Assembly (NCBI RefSeq): GCF_014287895.1
Contig: NZ_JACOPP010000001.1
Location: 124,001 to 188,000 of the forward strand
Reading direction: 5' to 3'
DNA: 64,000 nucleotides
Source: Lawsonibacter hominis
GTDB lineage: Bacteria; Bacillota; Clostridia; Oscillospirales; Oscillospiraceae
Every line of letters begins with the position of its first letter. The first letter of the stretch is position 1. The notes below the pieces were generated by a model, which saw nothing but the letters and a program-made list of their open reading frames with translations, was not told the origin of the DNA and searched no databases. The position numbers and the translations under genes were made by a program. Shown in pieces: positions 16,709 through 23,381 of the stretch.

Positions 16709-17104
16709 TCATTGCCCGTGCGCATCTTCCCGCATTTTCGTTACCTGCTCCAAGTGCGCCTGCACCGCCGCGAAGGATTTTTCGCTGATCACATGCTCGA
16801 TCCGGCAGGCATCCTCGGTCGCAGTCTCCTCGTCCACGCCCAATTCCATCAGCATCTGGCTCAACACCGTGTGGCGGGTATACATCGTCTTAGCAATGGC
16901 AAGCCCGGTCTCCGTCAGGGTGATCGCTCCGTCAGCATCCACATTCACATATCCGTCCTTTTTCAGAATGGACATGGCTCTGCTGACGCTGGGCTTGGTA
17001 AAGCCCAACCGCTCTCCCACATCGATAGCCCGAACAAAGGTGCTGTTCTGTGAGAGAATATAAATGGTTTCCAGATACATCTGGCCAGACTCGTGAATCG
17101 CCAT
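16709..17104 (-). CDS. DtxR/MntR-family metal-dependent regulator 1
   Basis: A 131-residue protein with an N-terminal winged helix (YLETIYILSQNSTFVRAIDVGERLGFTKPSVSRAMSIL) and the metal-binding dimerisation domain (ETATEDACRIEHVISEKSF, with the Cys, Glu and His ligands of the DtxR family). It lacks the SH3-like third domain, as in MntR. The ATG at 17104 follows GGAGGTTCCT; a longer frame to 17179 lacks support. It is divergent from the DUF3793-flavodoxin operon whose promoter carries two palindromic boxes. It is a prime candidate for the protein that binds them, using Fe(II) or Mn(II) as corepressor. Confidence 0.9.
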   Translation of the reverse strand: MAIHESGQMYLETIYILSQNSTFVRAIDVGERLGFTKPSVSRAMSILKKDGYVNVDADGAITLTETGLAIAKTMYTRHTVLSQMLMELGVDEETATEDACRIEHVISEKSFAAVQAHLEQVTKMREDAHGQ

Positions 17105-17194
17105 AGGAACCTCCAAAAAACGGGCGTTTTGCTTATTATAACACAGGCGTCCGACAAGCGCCATTTTTTCTGTCAGCAAAATCCGTTCGTCCTC

Positions 17195-17247
17195 TTGACA
17201 AGCGAATTTGCCCTGTATATAATTGCATTAGTTAGCTACCGCTAACC
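17195..17247 (+). promoter_or_regulatory. Consensus promoter with palindromic box 6
   Basis: TTGACA (17195-17200), 17-base spacer, TATAAT (17218-17223): a perfect sigma-A promoter. Box 6, AGTTAGCTACCGCTAACC (17230-17247), covers the start point, the classical place for a repressor. Confidence 0.88.
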
Positions 17248-17277
17248 AAGAGGCGGCAGCTATATATTTGACACTTT

Positions 17278-17295
17278 AGTTAGCTATTGCTAACC
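17278..17295. promoter_or_regulatory. Palindromic box 7, second copy before the DUF3793 gene
   Basis: AGTTAGCTATTGCTAACC lies 30 bp downstream of box 6, with a TTGACA at 17268-17273 just before it. Two boxes about three helical turns apart suggest cooperative or tighter repression. Confidence 0.82.
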
Positions 17296-17366
17296 GTGTT
17301 TACTGTCCGTTTTTTCATTTTGCCGTACAGTCTTCGCATGGACATGATTTTGTGAGGGAAACGCCT

Positions 17367-17918
17367 ATGTCAGAGGATCTGCTGATTCGTCACTGTTCTC
17401 CCACCCTGGCCGGAATCAAGACGGGAAATCTCTTTTCCTGCGCCTGCCCCAGCCGGAAGGATCTGACGCGAGACTTGTGCCGGCTGAACAAGAAACTGGT
17501 GCCCAAGGGCATTCGCATCCTGCCGCTTCGGGTTTGCAAAGGCCGAGCTTTGATTTACGCCTACCGGCCCCATGCGCTGGAGAGCGATCTGACTGATCAC
17601 CGCGCCAGAGCATTGCTTCTCAAATACGGCTATGTGCCGGAAAATCCCAATGGCTGTGTGGTTCACCTGATCCACCGGCTCCGGAGCGAGGGGGAATTTC
17701 CCCATGAGATCGGACTGTTTTTGAGCTATCCGCCGGAGGATGTGCTGGGCTTTATCTGCAATCGGGCGTGCAATCACAAGTGCGTGGGCTGCTGGAAGGT
17801 CTACGGCGACGAACAGGCCGCCAGGAGCATCTTTGAAAAATACGAGATGTGCAGCAAAATCTACTCCCGGCAGTGGCAGCAAGGGAAATCCATCGAGCAG
17901 CTCACCGTGGCTGGTTGA
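17367..17918 (+). CDS. DUF3793-family protein
   Basis: A 183-residue soluble protein with conserved cysteines (FSCACPS near residue 25, and CNRACNHKCVGCWKVYGD near 135-152). DUF3793 proteins are commonly found beside flavodoxin genes in Clostridia, as here. The C-terminal Cys cluster could bind a metal or an Fe-S cluster, but this is not established. The ATG at 17367 follows GAGGGAAA; a GTG at 17352 is the alternative. The gene is followed by flavodoxin after 44 bp and is controlled by two palindromic boxes, fitting a low-iron response. Confidence 0.75.
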   Translation: MSEDLLIRHCSPTLAGIKTGNLFSCACPSRKDLTRDLCRLNKKLVPKGIRILPLRVCKGRALIYAYRPHALESDLTDHRARALLLKYGYVPENPNGCVVHLIHRLRSEGEFPHEIGLFLSYPPEDVLGFICNRACNHKCVGCWKVYGDEQAARSIFEKYEMCSKIYSRQWQQGKSIEQLTVAG

Positions 17919-17962
17919 TGTTTCTACCATAACAAATCCAGAAAGAAAGGTCGTTGAGTCTT

Positions 17963-18385
17963 ATGAGTAAAGTTGCAGTTGTGTATTGGAGCGGCACGGG
18001 AAACACCGAGGCCATGGCAATGGCGGTGGCCGAAGGCGCCAAGGGCAAAGGCGCTGAGGTGTCTGTGATTACCGCCGCAGAGTTCTCGCCGGAGCAGGTC
18101 GGCGAGTATTCCGCCATCGCCTTTGGCTGCCCCTCCATGGGGTCGGAGCAGCTGGAGGAGAGCGAGTTCGAGCCCATGTTCACCGCCTGTGAGGGCAGGC
18201 TGAGCGGGAAGAACATCGCTCTGTTTGGCTCCTACGGCTGGGGCGACGGCGAATGGATGCGCAGCTGGGAGTCCCGCTGCAACGACGACGGCGCCAATCT
18301 GGCCTGCGAAAGCGTGATCTGCAACGAGGCTCCGGACGATGACGCTCTGGCGGCCTGCCGCGAGCTGGGCGCGTCACTGGCCTGA
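17963..18385 (+). CDS. Short-chain flavodoxin
   Basis: A 140-residue electron carrier that binds FMN and replaces ferredoxin when iron is scarce. The phosphate loop WSGTGNTEAM (residues 9-18), the YGWGDGEWMRSWE loop and overall length match clostridial short-chain flavodoxins. The ATG at 17963 gives the standard MSKVAVVYWSGTGNTE start; a TTG at 17954 is possible. It is in an operon with DUF3793 behind two palindromic boxes. Iron-responsive flavodoxin is the best single argument that the box regulon is about iron. Confidence 0.93.
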   Translation: MSKVAVVYWSGTGNTEAMAMAVAEGAKGKGAEVSVITAAEFSPEQVGEYSAIAFGCPSMGSEQLEESEFEPMFTACEGRLSGKNIALFGSYGWGDGEWMRSWESRCNDDGANLACESVICNEAPDDDALAACRELGASLA

Positions 18386-18397
18386 CAAAAGCACCGC

Positions 18398-18429
18398 AGA
18401 AGGCAGGAGGCGCTTGTCTCCTGCCTTCT
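18398..18429 (+). terminator. Hairpin after flavodoxin
   Basis: Perfect 12-bp arms AGAAGGCAGGAG / CTCCTGCCTTCT around an 8-base loop, followed by a pyrimidine-rich CTCTGG. Probably an intrinsic terminator with a poor U-tract. Confidence 0.65.
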
Positions 18430-18494
18430 CTCTGGTTCCCCGGTCAGCTTAGGTAAAACCAATTTCGAACCCAGAGAAACAGGTCGTGAGAAAT

Positions 18495-19415
18495 ATGCTG
18501 AAAGAATACTTATTGAGGCAGGGCTCCGGCACGGGCCGCTGGGGCCACGGTATGCCGGGGGTGCAGATCTGCCGATTTTCCCTGCCGGAGCCGGAGCAGG
18601 AACCTCTGCGGTCTGTCCCAGTGTGCGGCGCACCGCTCCAGTTTGAGGCGCTGTTCTGCATGACTGGCCGCCTTACTGTCCGAGCGTTACAGGGTGCTTC
18701 CTGCATGGTGGAGGCTCCGGGGATCTTCCTCCTCTCCGACAGCTCCGCTCTCCACTCGTGTCAGTGTAGCGGAAACCTGGGCGGCGTTTTGATTGCCGTA
18801 GACGCCAAAGCCGCAAAAGAAAGCCTTGTGACGGTCTGCTCCACCCTGGGGATGAGGTTGGACACCAGGATCGTCAAGGAGAAGATGACGGCGAGGAACG
18901 GTTGCATGGCTCTGTGCGGCACACCTTGGACGCAGTCATTTTTTGAAACGGTTCGCTATCTGTCTGAGCAGGAGCAGGAACGCTACTGTGTTTTCAAGTC
19001 GGTGGAACTGCTGTATCTGCTCTGCACCGAGGTATCTGAATCGAATGGCTCTCTCTCCGGCTCAGGCTGCCCAGTATCCCACAGTCTGTTGGAAGTCAAG
19101 GCATACATCCAGACGCATCTGTCTGATAAGCTTACCATTGCGTTCCTCTGCAAACAGTTTTCGCTTTCCCCGACCTTCTTGAAAGAAGGGTTCCGCCGCA
19201 CCTATGGCATGCCGATTCACAGCTTTTTGGTTCAACAGCGCCTCCGACGGGCACAAGAGCTGATCTGCACCACCCGGATGCCCATTCAGCAAATTGCACA
19301 GGCTGTAGGGTATGAGGGTATGAGCCAGTTCAACGCAGCATTCAAGCGGGAGTATGGCATGACTCCCGGCCAGTACAGAAAAATGTCGGAAACCGCAACT
19401 CCGCGTCCGTTTTGA
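18495..19415 (+). CDS. AraC-family regulator, PchR/YbtA-like in context
   Basis: About 306 residues. The C-terminal 100 hold the two helix-turn-helix motifs of AraC proteins (LTIAFLCKQFSLSPTFLKEGFRRTYG and PIQQIAQAVGYEGMSQFNAAFKREYGMTPGQYRK). The N-terminal half is a ligand domain with several Cys residues. In siderophore loci AraC proteins of this size (PchR, YbtA) sense the ferri-siderophore and activate uptake genes. The ATG at 18495 is preferred; a GTG at 18486 is the alternative. It directly precedes the small-membrane-protein and P-type ATPase operon, whose promoter looks activator-dependent. Confidence 0.85.
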   Translation: MLKEYLLRQGSGTGRWGHGMPGVQICRFSLPEPEQEPLRSVPVCGAPLQFEALFCMTGRLTVRALQGASCMVEAPGIFLLSDSSALHSCQCSGNLGGVLIAVDAKAAKESLVTVCSTLGMRLDTRIVKEKMTARNGCMALCGTPWTQSFFETVRYLSEQEQERYCVFKSVELLYLLCTEVSESNGSLSGSGCPVSHSLLEVKAYIQTHLSDKLTIAFLCKQFSLSPTFLKEGFRRTYGMPIHSFLVQQRLRRAQELICTTRMPIQQIAQAVGYEGMSQFNAAFKREYGMTPGQYRKMSETATPRPF

Positions 19416-19438
19416 CAGCGACAAACACCCACCTTTTC

Positions 19439-19447
19439 TGCTACAAT
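19439..19447 (+). promoter_or_regulatory. Extended -10 promoter of the ATPase operon
   Basis: TGCTACAAT has the TGN-TACAAT form of an extended -10. The only TTGACA nearby (19412-19417) is 24 bases upstream of TACAAT, too far for a normal promoter. This fits activation by the adjacent AraC protein. Confidence 0.5.
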
Positions 19448-19485
19448 AATCAGACATTCCAAAGCATTCAGAAGGAGTGACAGCG

Positions 19486-19566
19486 ATGAAACAGCATCGT
19501 TTTTGGGCGTGGGGCGCTGTGATCTGCATGATTATGGTCATGGTCACCGGCTACAAACGGAAATAA
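19486..19566 (+). CDS. 26-residue membrane peptide
   Basis: Reads MKQHRFWAWGAVICMIMVMV followed by TGYKRK. One hydrophobic helix is bracketed by basic residues. AAGGAGTGA lies at ideal spacing, so translation is likely. It is first in the operon with the DUF6110-like protein and the P-type ATPase. Membrane microproteins often tune P-type ATPases, but no homology is claimed. Confidence 0.6.
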   Translation: MKQHRFWAWGAVICMIMVMVTGYKRK

Positions 19567-19584
19567 GGGAAAGGAAGGATCACA

Positions 19585-19857
19585 ATGAGCGTTTATACGA
19601 AACTTGCCTGCTTTGCGGGTGGTGCGTTGTTTGGTTCTTTTGGCATCAAGCTGCTGTCCAGCAAGGACGCCAAGAAAGCCTATGTCCATGTCACGGCCGC
19701 CGGCCTGCGGATGAAGGATTCGGTCATGGGGACTGTGACCACGGTGCAGGAAAACGCCGCGGACATTCTGGCCTCCGCCAAGGAGCTGAATGAGGACCGG
19801 GCTGCGAAGGAAGCGGAGGAAGCCGCCGCTGCCAATCTGGAGAGCGAAGAAGCCTGA
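19585..19857 (+). CDS. DUF6110-like small membrane protein, candidate ferrosome protein
   Basis: A 90-residue protein. A glycine-rich hydrophobic helix near residues 8-24 (CFAGGALFGSFGIKLL, with GxxxG spacing) is followed by SSKDAKKAYVHVTAAGLRMKDSVM, an amphipathic helix, and an acidic Ala/Glu-rich tail ending EESEEA-like (ESEEA). This arrangement matches DUF6110 proteins, which occur next to P1B ATPases in Clostridia. In C. difficile, ferrosome formation needs a small membrane protein plus a P1B-6 ATPase (FezX and FezY); the correspondence here is inference. It is 52 bp upstream of the ATPase. Confidence 0.65.
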   Translation: MSVYTKLACFAGGALFGSFGIKLLSSKDAKKAYVHVTAAGLRMKDSVMGTVTTVQENAADILASAKELNEDRAAKEAEEAAAANLESEEA

Positions 19858-19909
19858 TTGACCCAGAGGGAGCCGCCAGCGGCTCCCTCTTTTCGTGAAG
19901 GAGGAACCT

Positions 19910-22024
19910 ATGAACGCAACCATATTGCACGAAAGCCGGGGGCGCATCCGGTTCCGGCTGCGGCAAAAACAAATGACACTCGCTCAGGCGGATCTGCTGG
20001 AGGCATGGATTCAGGGAAAGTCCTGGTGCCGGCAGGTCACCGTCCATGAGCGAACCTGCTGCGTCATCCTGTACTACGATGGGACTCGCCAAGCCGTGCT
20101 GAACGAAATTCGGCATTTTTCCTGGCAGGAGGCGGAGCGGACCACCGCGCTGCCCGCCCACAGCAGCCGGGCGCTGAACCGGGAATTTGAGGAGAAGCTG
20201 GTGGCAAAGGTGGTGTGCAAGGCCGCCTGCACCCTGTTTCTCCCGTCTCCATTGCGGATTGCCCGCATTCTCTGGCACATGATCCCCTTTGTGCGGAGAG
20301 GACTGCGCTGCCTGCTGCGCCGCCGCATCAAGGTGGAGCTGTTGGATGCCCTGTCTATTTCCATTTCTGCCTGCAGAAGGGACTTCGGAACCGCCGGAAT
20401 GGTCATGTTTCTGCTGGAGGTGGGCGAGCTGCTGGAGGAGTGGACAAGGAAGAAATCTGTGGCGGATCTGGCCCGGTGCATGTCGCTGAATGTGGACCGG
20501 GTCTGGCTGCGCACAGCCCAAGGCGAAGTGCTGGTTCCTGTGTCCCAGATCCAGCCGGGGGATGCAGTAGTCGTCCGCGCCGGCGGCATCATCCCCGTGG
20601 ATGGTCTGGTGCTGGAGGGGGAGGTCACTGTCAACCAGGCGTCCCTTACCGGAGAATCCATCCCGGTACCCAAGCGCCCCGGCGGCGCGGTCTATGCCGG
20701 CACCGTGGTAGAGGAGGGCGAATGTGTGCTGGAGGTAAAGCAAGCCTCCGGCCAGAGCCGCTATGACCAGATCGTTCACATGATCGAGCAGTCGGAGCAG
20801 ATGAAGTCGGAGGCTGAGAGCAAGGCCGCCAATCTGGCGGACAAGCTGGTACCCTATACCTTCGCCGGGAGCCTGCTGAGTTTTGCCCTTACCCGGAATG
20901 TGACACGGGCTCTGTCGGTGCTGATGGTGGACTTCTCCTGCGCCCTGAAGCTGGCCATGCCTCTGGCCGTCCTCTCCGCCATGCGGGAGGCGGGACGCGC
21001 CCACATCACCGTCAAGGGCGGCAAATTCCTGGAGGCTGTGGCGGCTGCCGATACCATCGTCTTTGACAAGACCGGCACTCTGACCCACGCCTGCCCCCGG
21101 GTGGCTCAGGTGGTATCTTTCGGCACCAAGGAGGAAGCCGAAATGCTGCGGCTGGCCGCCTGCCTGGAGGAGCACTTCCCCCATTCCATGGCCAACGCCG
21201 TGGTGGAGGAGGCGAAGCGCCGGGGCCTGCGTCACGAGGAGTACCACTCCAAGGTGGAATATCTGGTGGCCCACGGCATCGCCAGCACCGTCGATGGGGA
21301 GCGGGTCCTCATCGGCAGCGCCCACTTTGTCTTTGAGGATGAGGGCTGCGTCATTCCGGAAGGCGAACAGGAGCGCTTTGACGCCCTGCCGCCGGAGTAT
21401 TCTCACCTGTATCTGGCCGTAGGCGGACAGCTGGCCGCCGTGATCTGCATCTCCGACCCGCTGCGGGAGGAGGCAAAGGAAGCCCTCTCTGCCCTCCGCA
21501 CCTTGGGGATTACCAGCACCGTTATGCTCACCGGCGACAGTTACCGCACCGCCGCAGCCATTGCCGCCCAGGTAGGAGTGGATGACTTCCGCGCCGGAGT
21601 CCTGCCGGCGGACAAGGCGGAGTATGTGGCAAGGCTCCGCCGGGAGGGACACACTGTCCTGATGGTGGGCGACGGCATCAACGACTCGCCGGCCCTGTCC
21701 GAGGCGGATGCGGGCATCGCCATCAGCGACGGGGCCGCCATCGCCCGGGAAATCGCGGACATCACCATCGCTGCCGACAGTCTCTGGGAACTGGTAGAGC
21801 TGCGCCGGATCGCCATGGCGCTGATGGCGCGCATCCACTCCAACTACCGCTTCGTTATCGGCTTCAACGGCACCCTGATTGCCCTTGGTGTGGCCGGTGT
21901 TCTGCCGCCCGCCACCTCTGCCACGCTGCACAATCTCTCCACCCTGGGCGTCAGCCTGCGGAGCATGGGCCGGCTGACTGCTCAGACGCAGTCCGCTCGG
22001 GGCAACAATTCGCATAATGGATAA
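19910..22024 (+). CDS. P1B-type metal ATPase with SCA motif, ferrosome ATPase-like
   Basis: A 704-residue metal-pumping ATPase. Residues 1-75 form an HMA_2-like N-terminal domain (HESRGRIRFRL). Then come TGES (247-250), the membrane motif SCALK (343-347) in place of the copper-type CPC, the phosphorylation site DKTGT (386-390) and a MVGDGINDSPAL hinge near residue 585. SCA is the hallmark of the P1B-6 group, which includes the ferrosome ATPases FezB and FezY that load iron into membrane compartments. The ATG at 19910 follows GAAGGAGG. The neighbouring DUF6110-like gene and iron-linked regulon support iron as substrate. Alternative: an efflux pump for Fe, Mn or Co. Confidence 0.85.
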   Translation: MNATILHESRGRIRFRLRQKQMTLAQADLLEAWIQGKSWCRQVTVHERTCCVILYYDGTRQAVLNEIRHFSWQEAERTTALPAHSSRALNREFEEKLVAKVVCKAACTLFLPSPLRIARILWHMIPFVRRGLRCLLRRRIKVELLDALSISISACRRDFGTAGMVMFLLEVGELLEEWTRKKSVADLARCMSLNVDRVWLRTAQGEVLVPVSQIQPGDAVVVRAGGIIPVDGLVLEGEVTVNQASLTGESIPVPKRPGGAVYAGTVVEEGECVLEVKQASGQSRYDQIVHMIEQSEQMKSEAESKAANLADKLVPYTFAGSLLSFALTRNVTRALSVLMVDFSCALKLAMPLAVLSAMREAGRAHITVKGGKFLEAVAAADTIVFDKTGTLTHACPRVAQVVSFGTKEEAEMLRLAACLEEHFPHSMANAVVEEAKRRGLRHEEYHSKVEYLVAHGIASTVDGERVLIGSAHFVFEDEGCVIPEGEQERFDALPPEYSHLYLAVGGQLAAVICISDPLREEAKEALSALRTLGITSTVMLTGDSYRTAAAIAAQVGVDDFRAGVLPADKAEYVARLRREGHTVLMVGDGINDSPALSEADAGIAISDGAAIAREIADITIAADSLWELVELRRIAMALMARIHSNYRFVIGFNGTLIALGVAGVLPPATSATLHNLSTLGVSLRSMGRLTAQTQSARGNNSHNG

Positions 22025-22067
22025 AAAAAGAATCCTTTCCGCTTGGTAGCTTGTGCTTTTTGCGTGG

Positions 22068-22160
22068 TTGCACACGACTAACTCCGTGTGCTATAATACA
22101 CTCACGATGCGCAGTGCGTGATGCATGGTAAGTCCAATCGCCGCTGCGCATCGTTTTTTA
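22068..22160 (+). ncRNA. Candidate short RNA: promoter followed at once by an intrinsic terminator
   Basis: TTGCAC (22068-22073), an 18-base spacer and TATAAT (22092-22097) form a promoter. From about 22104 the sequence folds into a perfect 11-bp stem, ACGATGCGCAG (22104-22114) with CTGCGCATCGT (22144-22154), followed by six T. The predicted transcript is about 55-60 nt with a 29-base loop. It could be a small RNA or an attenuator for the gene downstream. It matches no riboswitch that I recognise. Confidence 0.45.
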
Positions 22161-22190
22161 CAATGCGGTTAGCCATAGCTAACCGCATTG
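22161..22190. promoter_or_regulatory. Palindromic box 8 inside a 30-bp perfect palindrome
   Basis: GGTTAGCCATAGCTAACC (22167-22184) is the core; flanking CAATGC and GCATTG extend the arms to 13 bp on each side of a CATA centre. It lies right after the short terminator and before a truncated peroxiredoxin. This is the most symmetrical of the nine boxes. Confidence 0.8.
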
Positions 22191-22204
22191 AAGAAAGGGG
22201 AGGA

Positions 22205-22603
22205 TTGTATCAGACCGTATCGTTCTACCATAATGTGACCTTCCCTCTCATCGAGGATATCCGCATGGAGGTGGCCAACAAGTACGGTATGATCCAGCCG
22301 GGACAGTCCAACACCCAGGCGGTGCGGGCGGTGTTTGTCATCGACCCCAACGGCGTGGTACGAACCATCCTGTACTATCCGCTGTCCACGGGCCGCAACT
22401 TTGACGAGATCAAGCGCATCGTCCTGGCGCTCCAGAAGGCAGATGCCGACGCCTGCGCCACCCCGGCCGACTGGCGACCCGGCGATGATGTCATCGTACC
22501 CACCGCCGGCAGCTGCGGCGTAGCCAAGGAGCGGATGGACAACCAGAACGAAAATCAGTATTGTCTGGACTGGTTCATGTGCTTCCGCAAAGAGTCGAAA
22601 TAA
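22205..22603 (+). pseudogene. 5'-truncated 1-Cys (Prx6-type) peroxiredoxin
   Basis: From about 22235 the frame reads NVTFPLIEDIRMEVANKYGM, then VFVIDPNGVV, YYPLSTGRNFDEI, ATPADWRPGDDVIVP and CLDWFMCF: the complete C-terminal half of a Prx6-type peroxiredoxin. The N-terminal domain with the peroxidatic Cys motif (PVCTTE) is absent. The codons before the homology are not peroxiredoxin-like and run back through the palindrome and the hairpin. No convincing start codon exists: GGGGAGG directly abuts a TTG at 22205. Most likely a remnant left by a deletion or insertion that joined box 8 to the gene's 3' half. A short translated product cannot be excluded but would lack catalytic Cys. Confidence 0.75.
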
Positions 22604-22628
22604 TATTAAGTTTATTCTCCAATAACAG

Positions 22629-22670
22629 AAACCCGGTCGAGATTTCATGCACGAGATCTCGACCGGGTTT
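22629..22670. terminator. Strong bidirectional terminator
   Basis: Perfect 15-bp arms AAACCCGGTCGAGAT and ATCTCGACCGGGTTT around a 12-base loop, followed by TTATAATATTTT on the plus strand. It separates the peroxiredoxin remnant from the convergent ECF-DtxR operon. Confidence 0.85.
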
Positions 22671-22680
22671 TATAATATTT

Positions 22681-23001
22681 TCAGTTATACTTTTCAAAGC
22701 GATAGCCATATCCATATACAGTTTGAATCGCATTGATATTTAGTTTTTTTCGTATCTTGCATATCCTGCTGGTGACGCTTTCCGGGCCAGCAGCAAAATC
22801 ATCCGGCATAGCATATTGATAAAGCTGCTCTCGGGTAAAAGTCCAACCGGGATGTGAAGCCAGATAATACAAGATGTTAAACTCCATTGTAGTCATCTTT
22901 ATGACGCGACCATTTACATAGACTCTGCGTTGGTTTGGGTCTATACACAGATTGTCATAGTGCAGCACTGCCATCCCGGTCAACAGTCTCACCTCCCCCA
23001 T
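22681..23001 (-). CDS. Stand-alone OmpR/PhoB-type winged-helix DNA-binding protein
   Basis: At most 106 residues, comprising only the Trans_reg_C effector domain of response regulators (NQRRVYVNGRVIKMTTMEFNILYYLASHPGWTFTREQLYQY, then SRICKIRKKLNINAIQTVYGYGYRF). The phosphorylated receiver domain is missing. The ATG at 23001 overlaps the DtxR stop codon (TAATG); internal starts after GGGAGGTGAG are possible. It is last in the ECF2 operon. It may act as an accessory DNA-binding partner or be a degenerate regulator. Confidence 0.75.
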   Translation of the reverse strand: MGEVRLLTGMAVLHYDNLCIDPNQRRVYVNGRVIKMTTMEFNILYYLASHPGWTFTREQLYQYAMPDDFAAGPESVTSRICKIRKKLNINAIQTVYGYGYRFEKYN

Positions 23002-23381
23002 TATTTCTTTTCTGTCAAAGTCTTTTTTAAGTGTTGAAAACTACTCTCGCTGATGACATGCTCAATCCGGCAGGCGTCCCGCTCGGCAGTAATGGGGTCT
23101 ACCCCAGCATTTGTCAGCATTTCTGTAAAGAAGCGGTGCTTTTCGTAGATTTGCTCGGCCACTTCCCTACCTGCATCGGTCAGGTGAAGGAAATAATCCT
23201 CGTCCATTGTGAGAAATCCACCGTCCCGCAGGGTCGCCACCGCATGGCACACGCTGGGCTTGGACACCTCCATGTGCCGAGCCACATCCACGGAGCGTAC
23301 CATGCCCATCTTCTTGTGGAGAAGAAGTATGGCCTCCAAGTAATCCTCACCGGAAGCGTACAGTTTTTTATCCGGAGGCAT
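23001..23381 (-). CDS. DtxR/MntR-family metal-dependent regulator 2
   Basis: A 126-residue winged-helix metalloregulator (YLEAILLLHKKMGMVRSVDVARHMEVSKPSVCHAVATL) with the metal-site region TAERDACRIEHVISESSF, nearly identical in its pattern to regulator 1. It has two domains only. The start lies inside the end of the ECF ATPase gene; ATG at 23381 or GTG at 23390. It is in an operon that itself carries box 9, so an autoregulatory loop is likely. Either this or regulator 1 could bind the palindromes. Confidence 0.9.
   Translation of the reverse strand: MPPDKKLYASGEDYLEAILLLHKKMGMVRSVDVARHMEVSKPSVCHAVATLRDGGFLTMDEDYFLHLTDAGREVAEQIYEKHRFFTEMLTNAGVDPITAERDACRIEHVISESSFQHLKKTLTEKK

Noticed and set aside
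19724..22075. Minus-strand frame of 783 codons opposite the P-type ATPase
   Set aside because: Antisense shadow of the ATPase, His/Gly/Gln-rich, no ribosome site.
22101..22160. Known metal or fluoride riboswitch in the short hairpin region
   Set aside because: Conserved cores of fluoride, NiCo, yybP-ykoY and preQ1 riboswitches were not found, so only a candidate short RNA is claimed.
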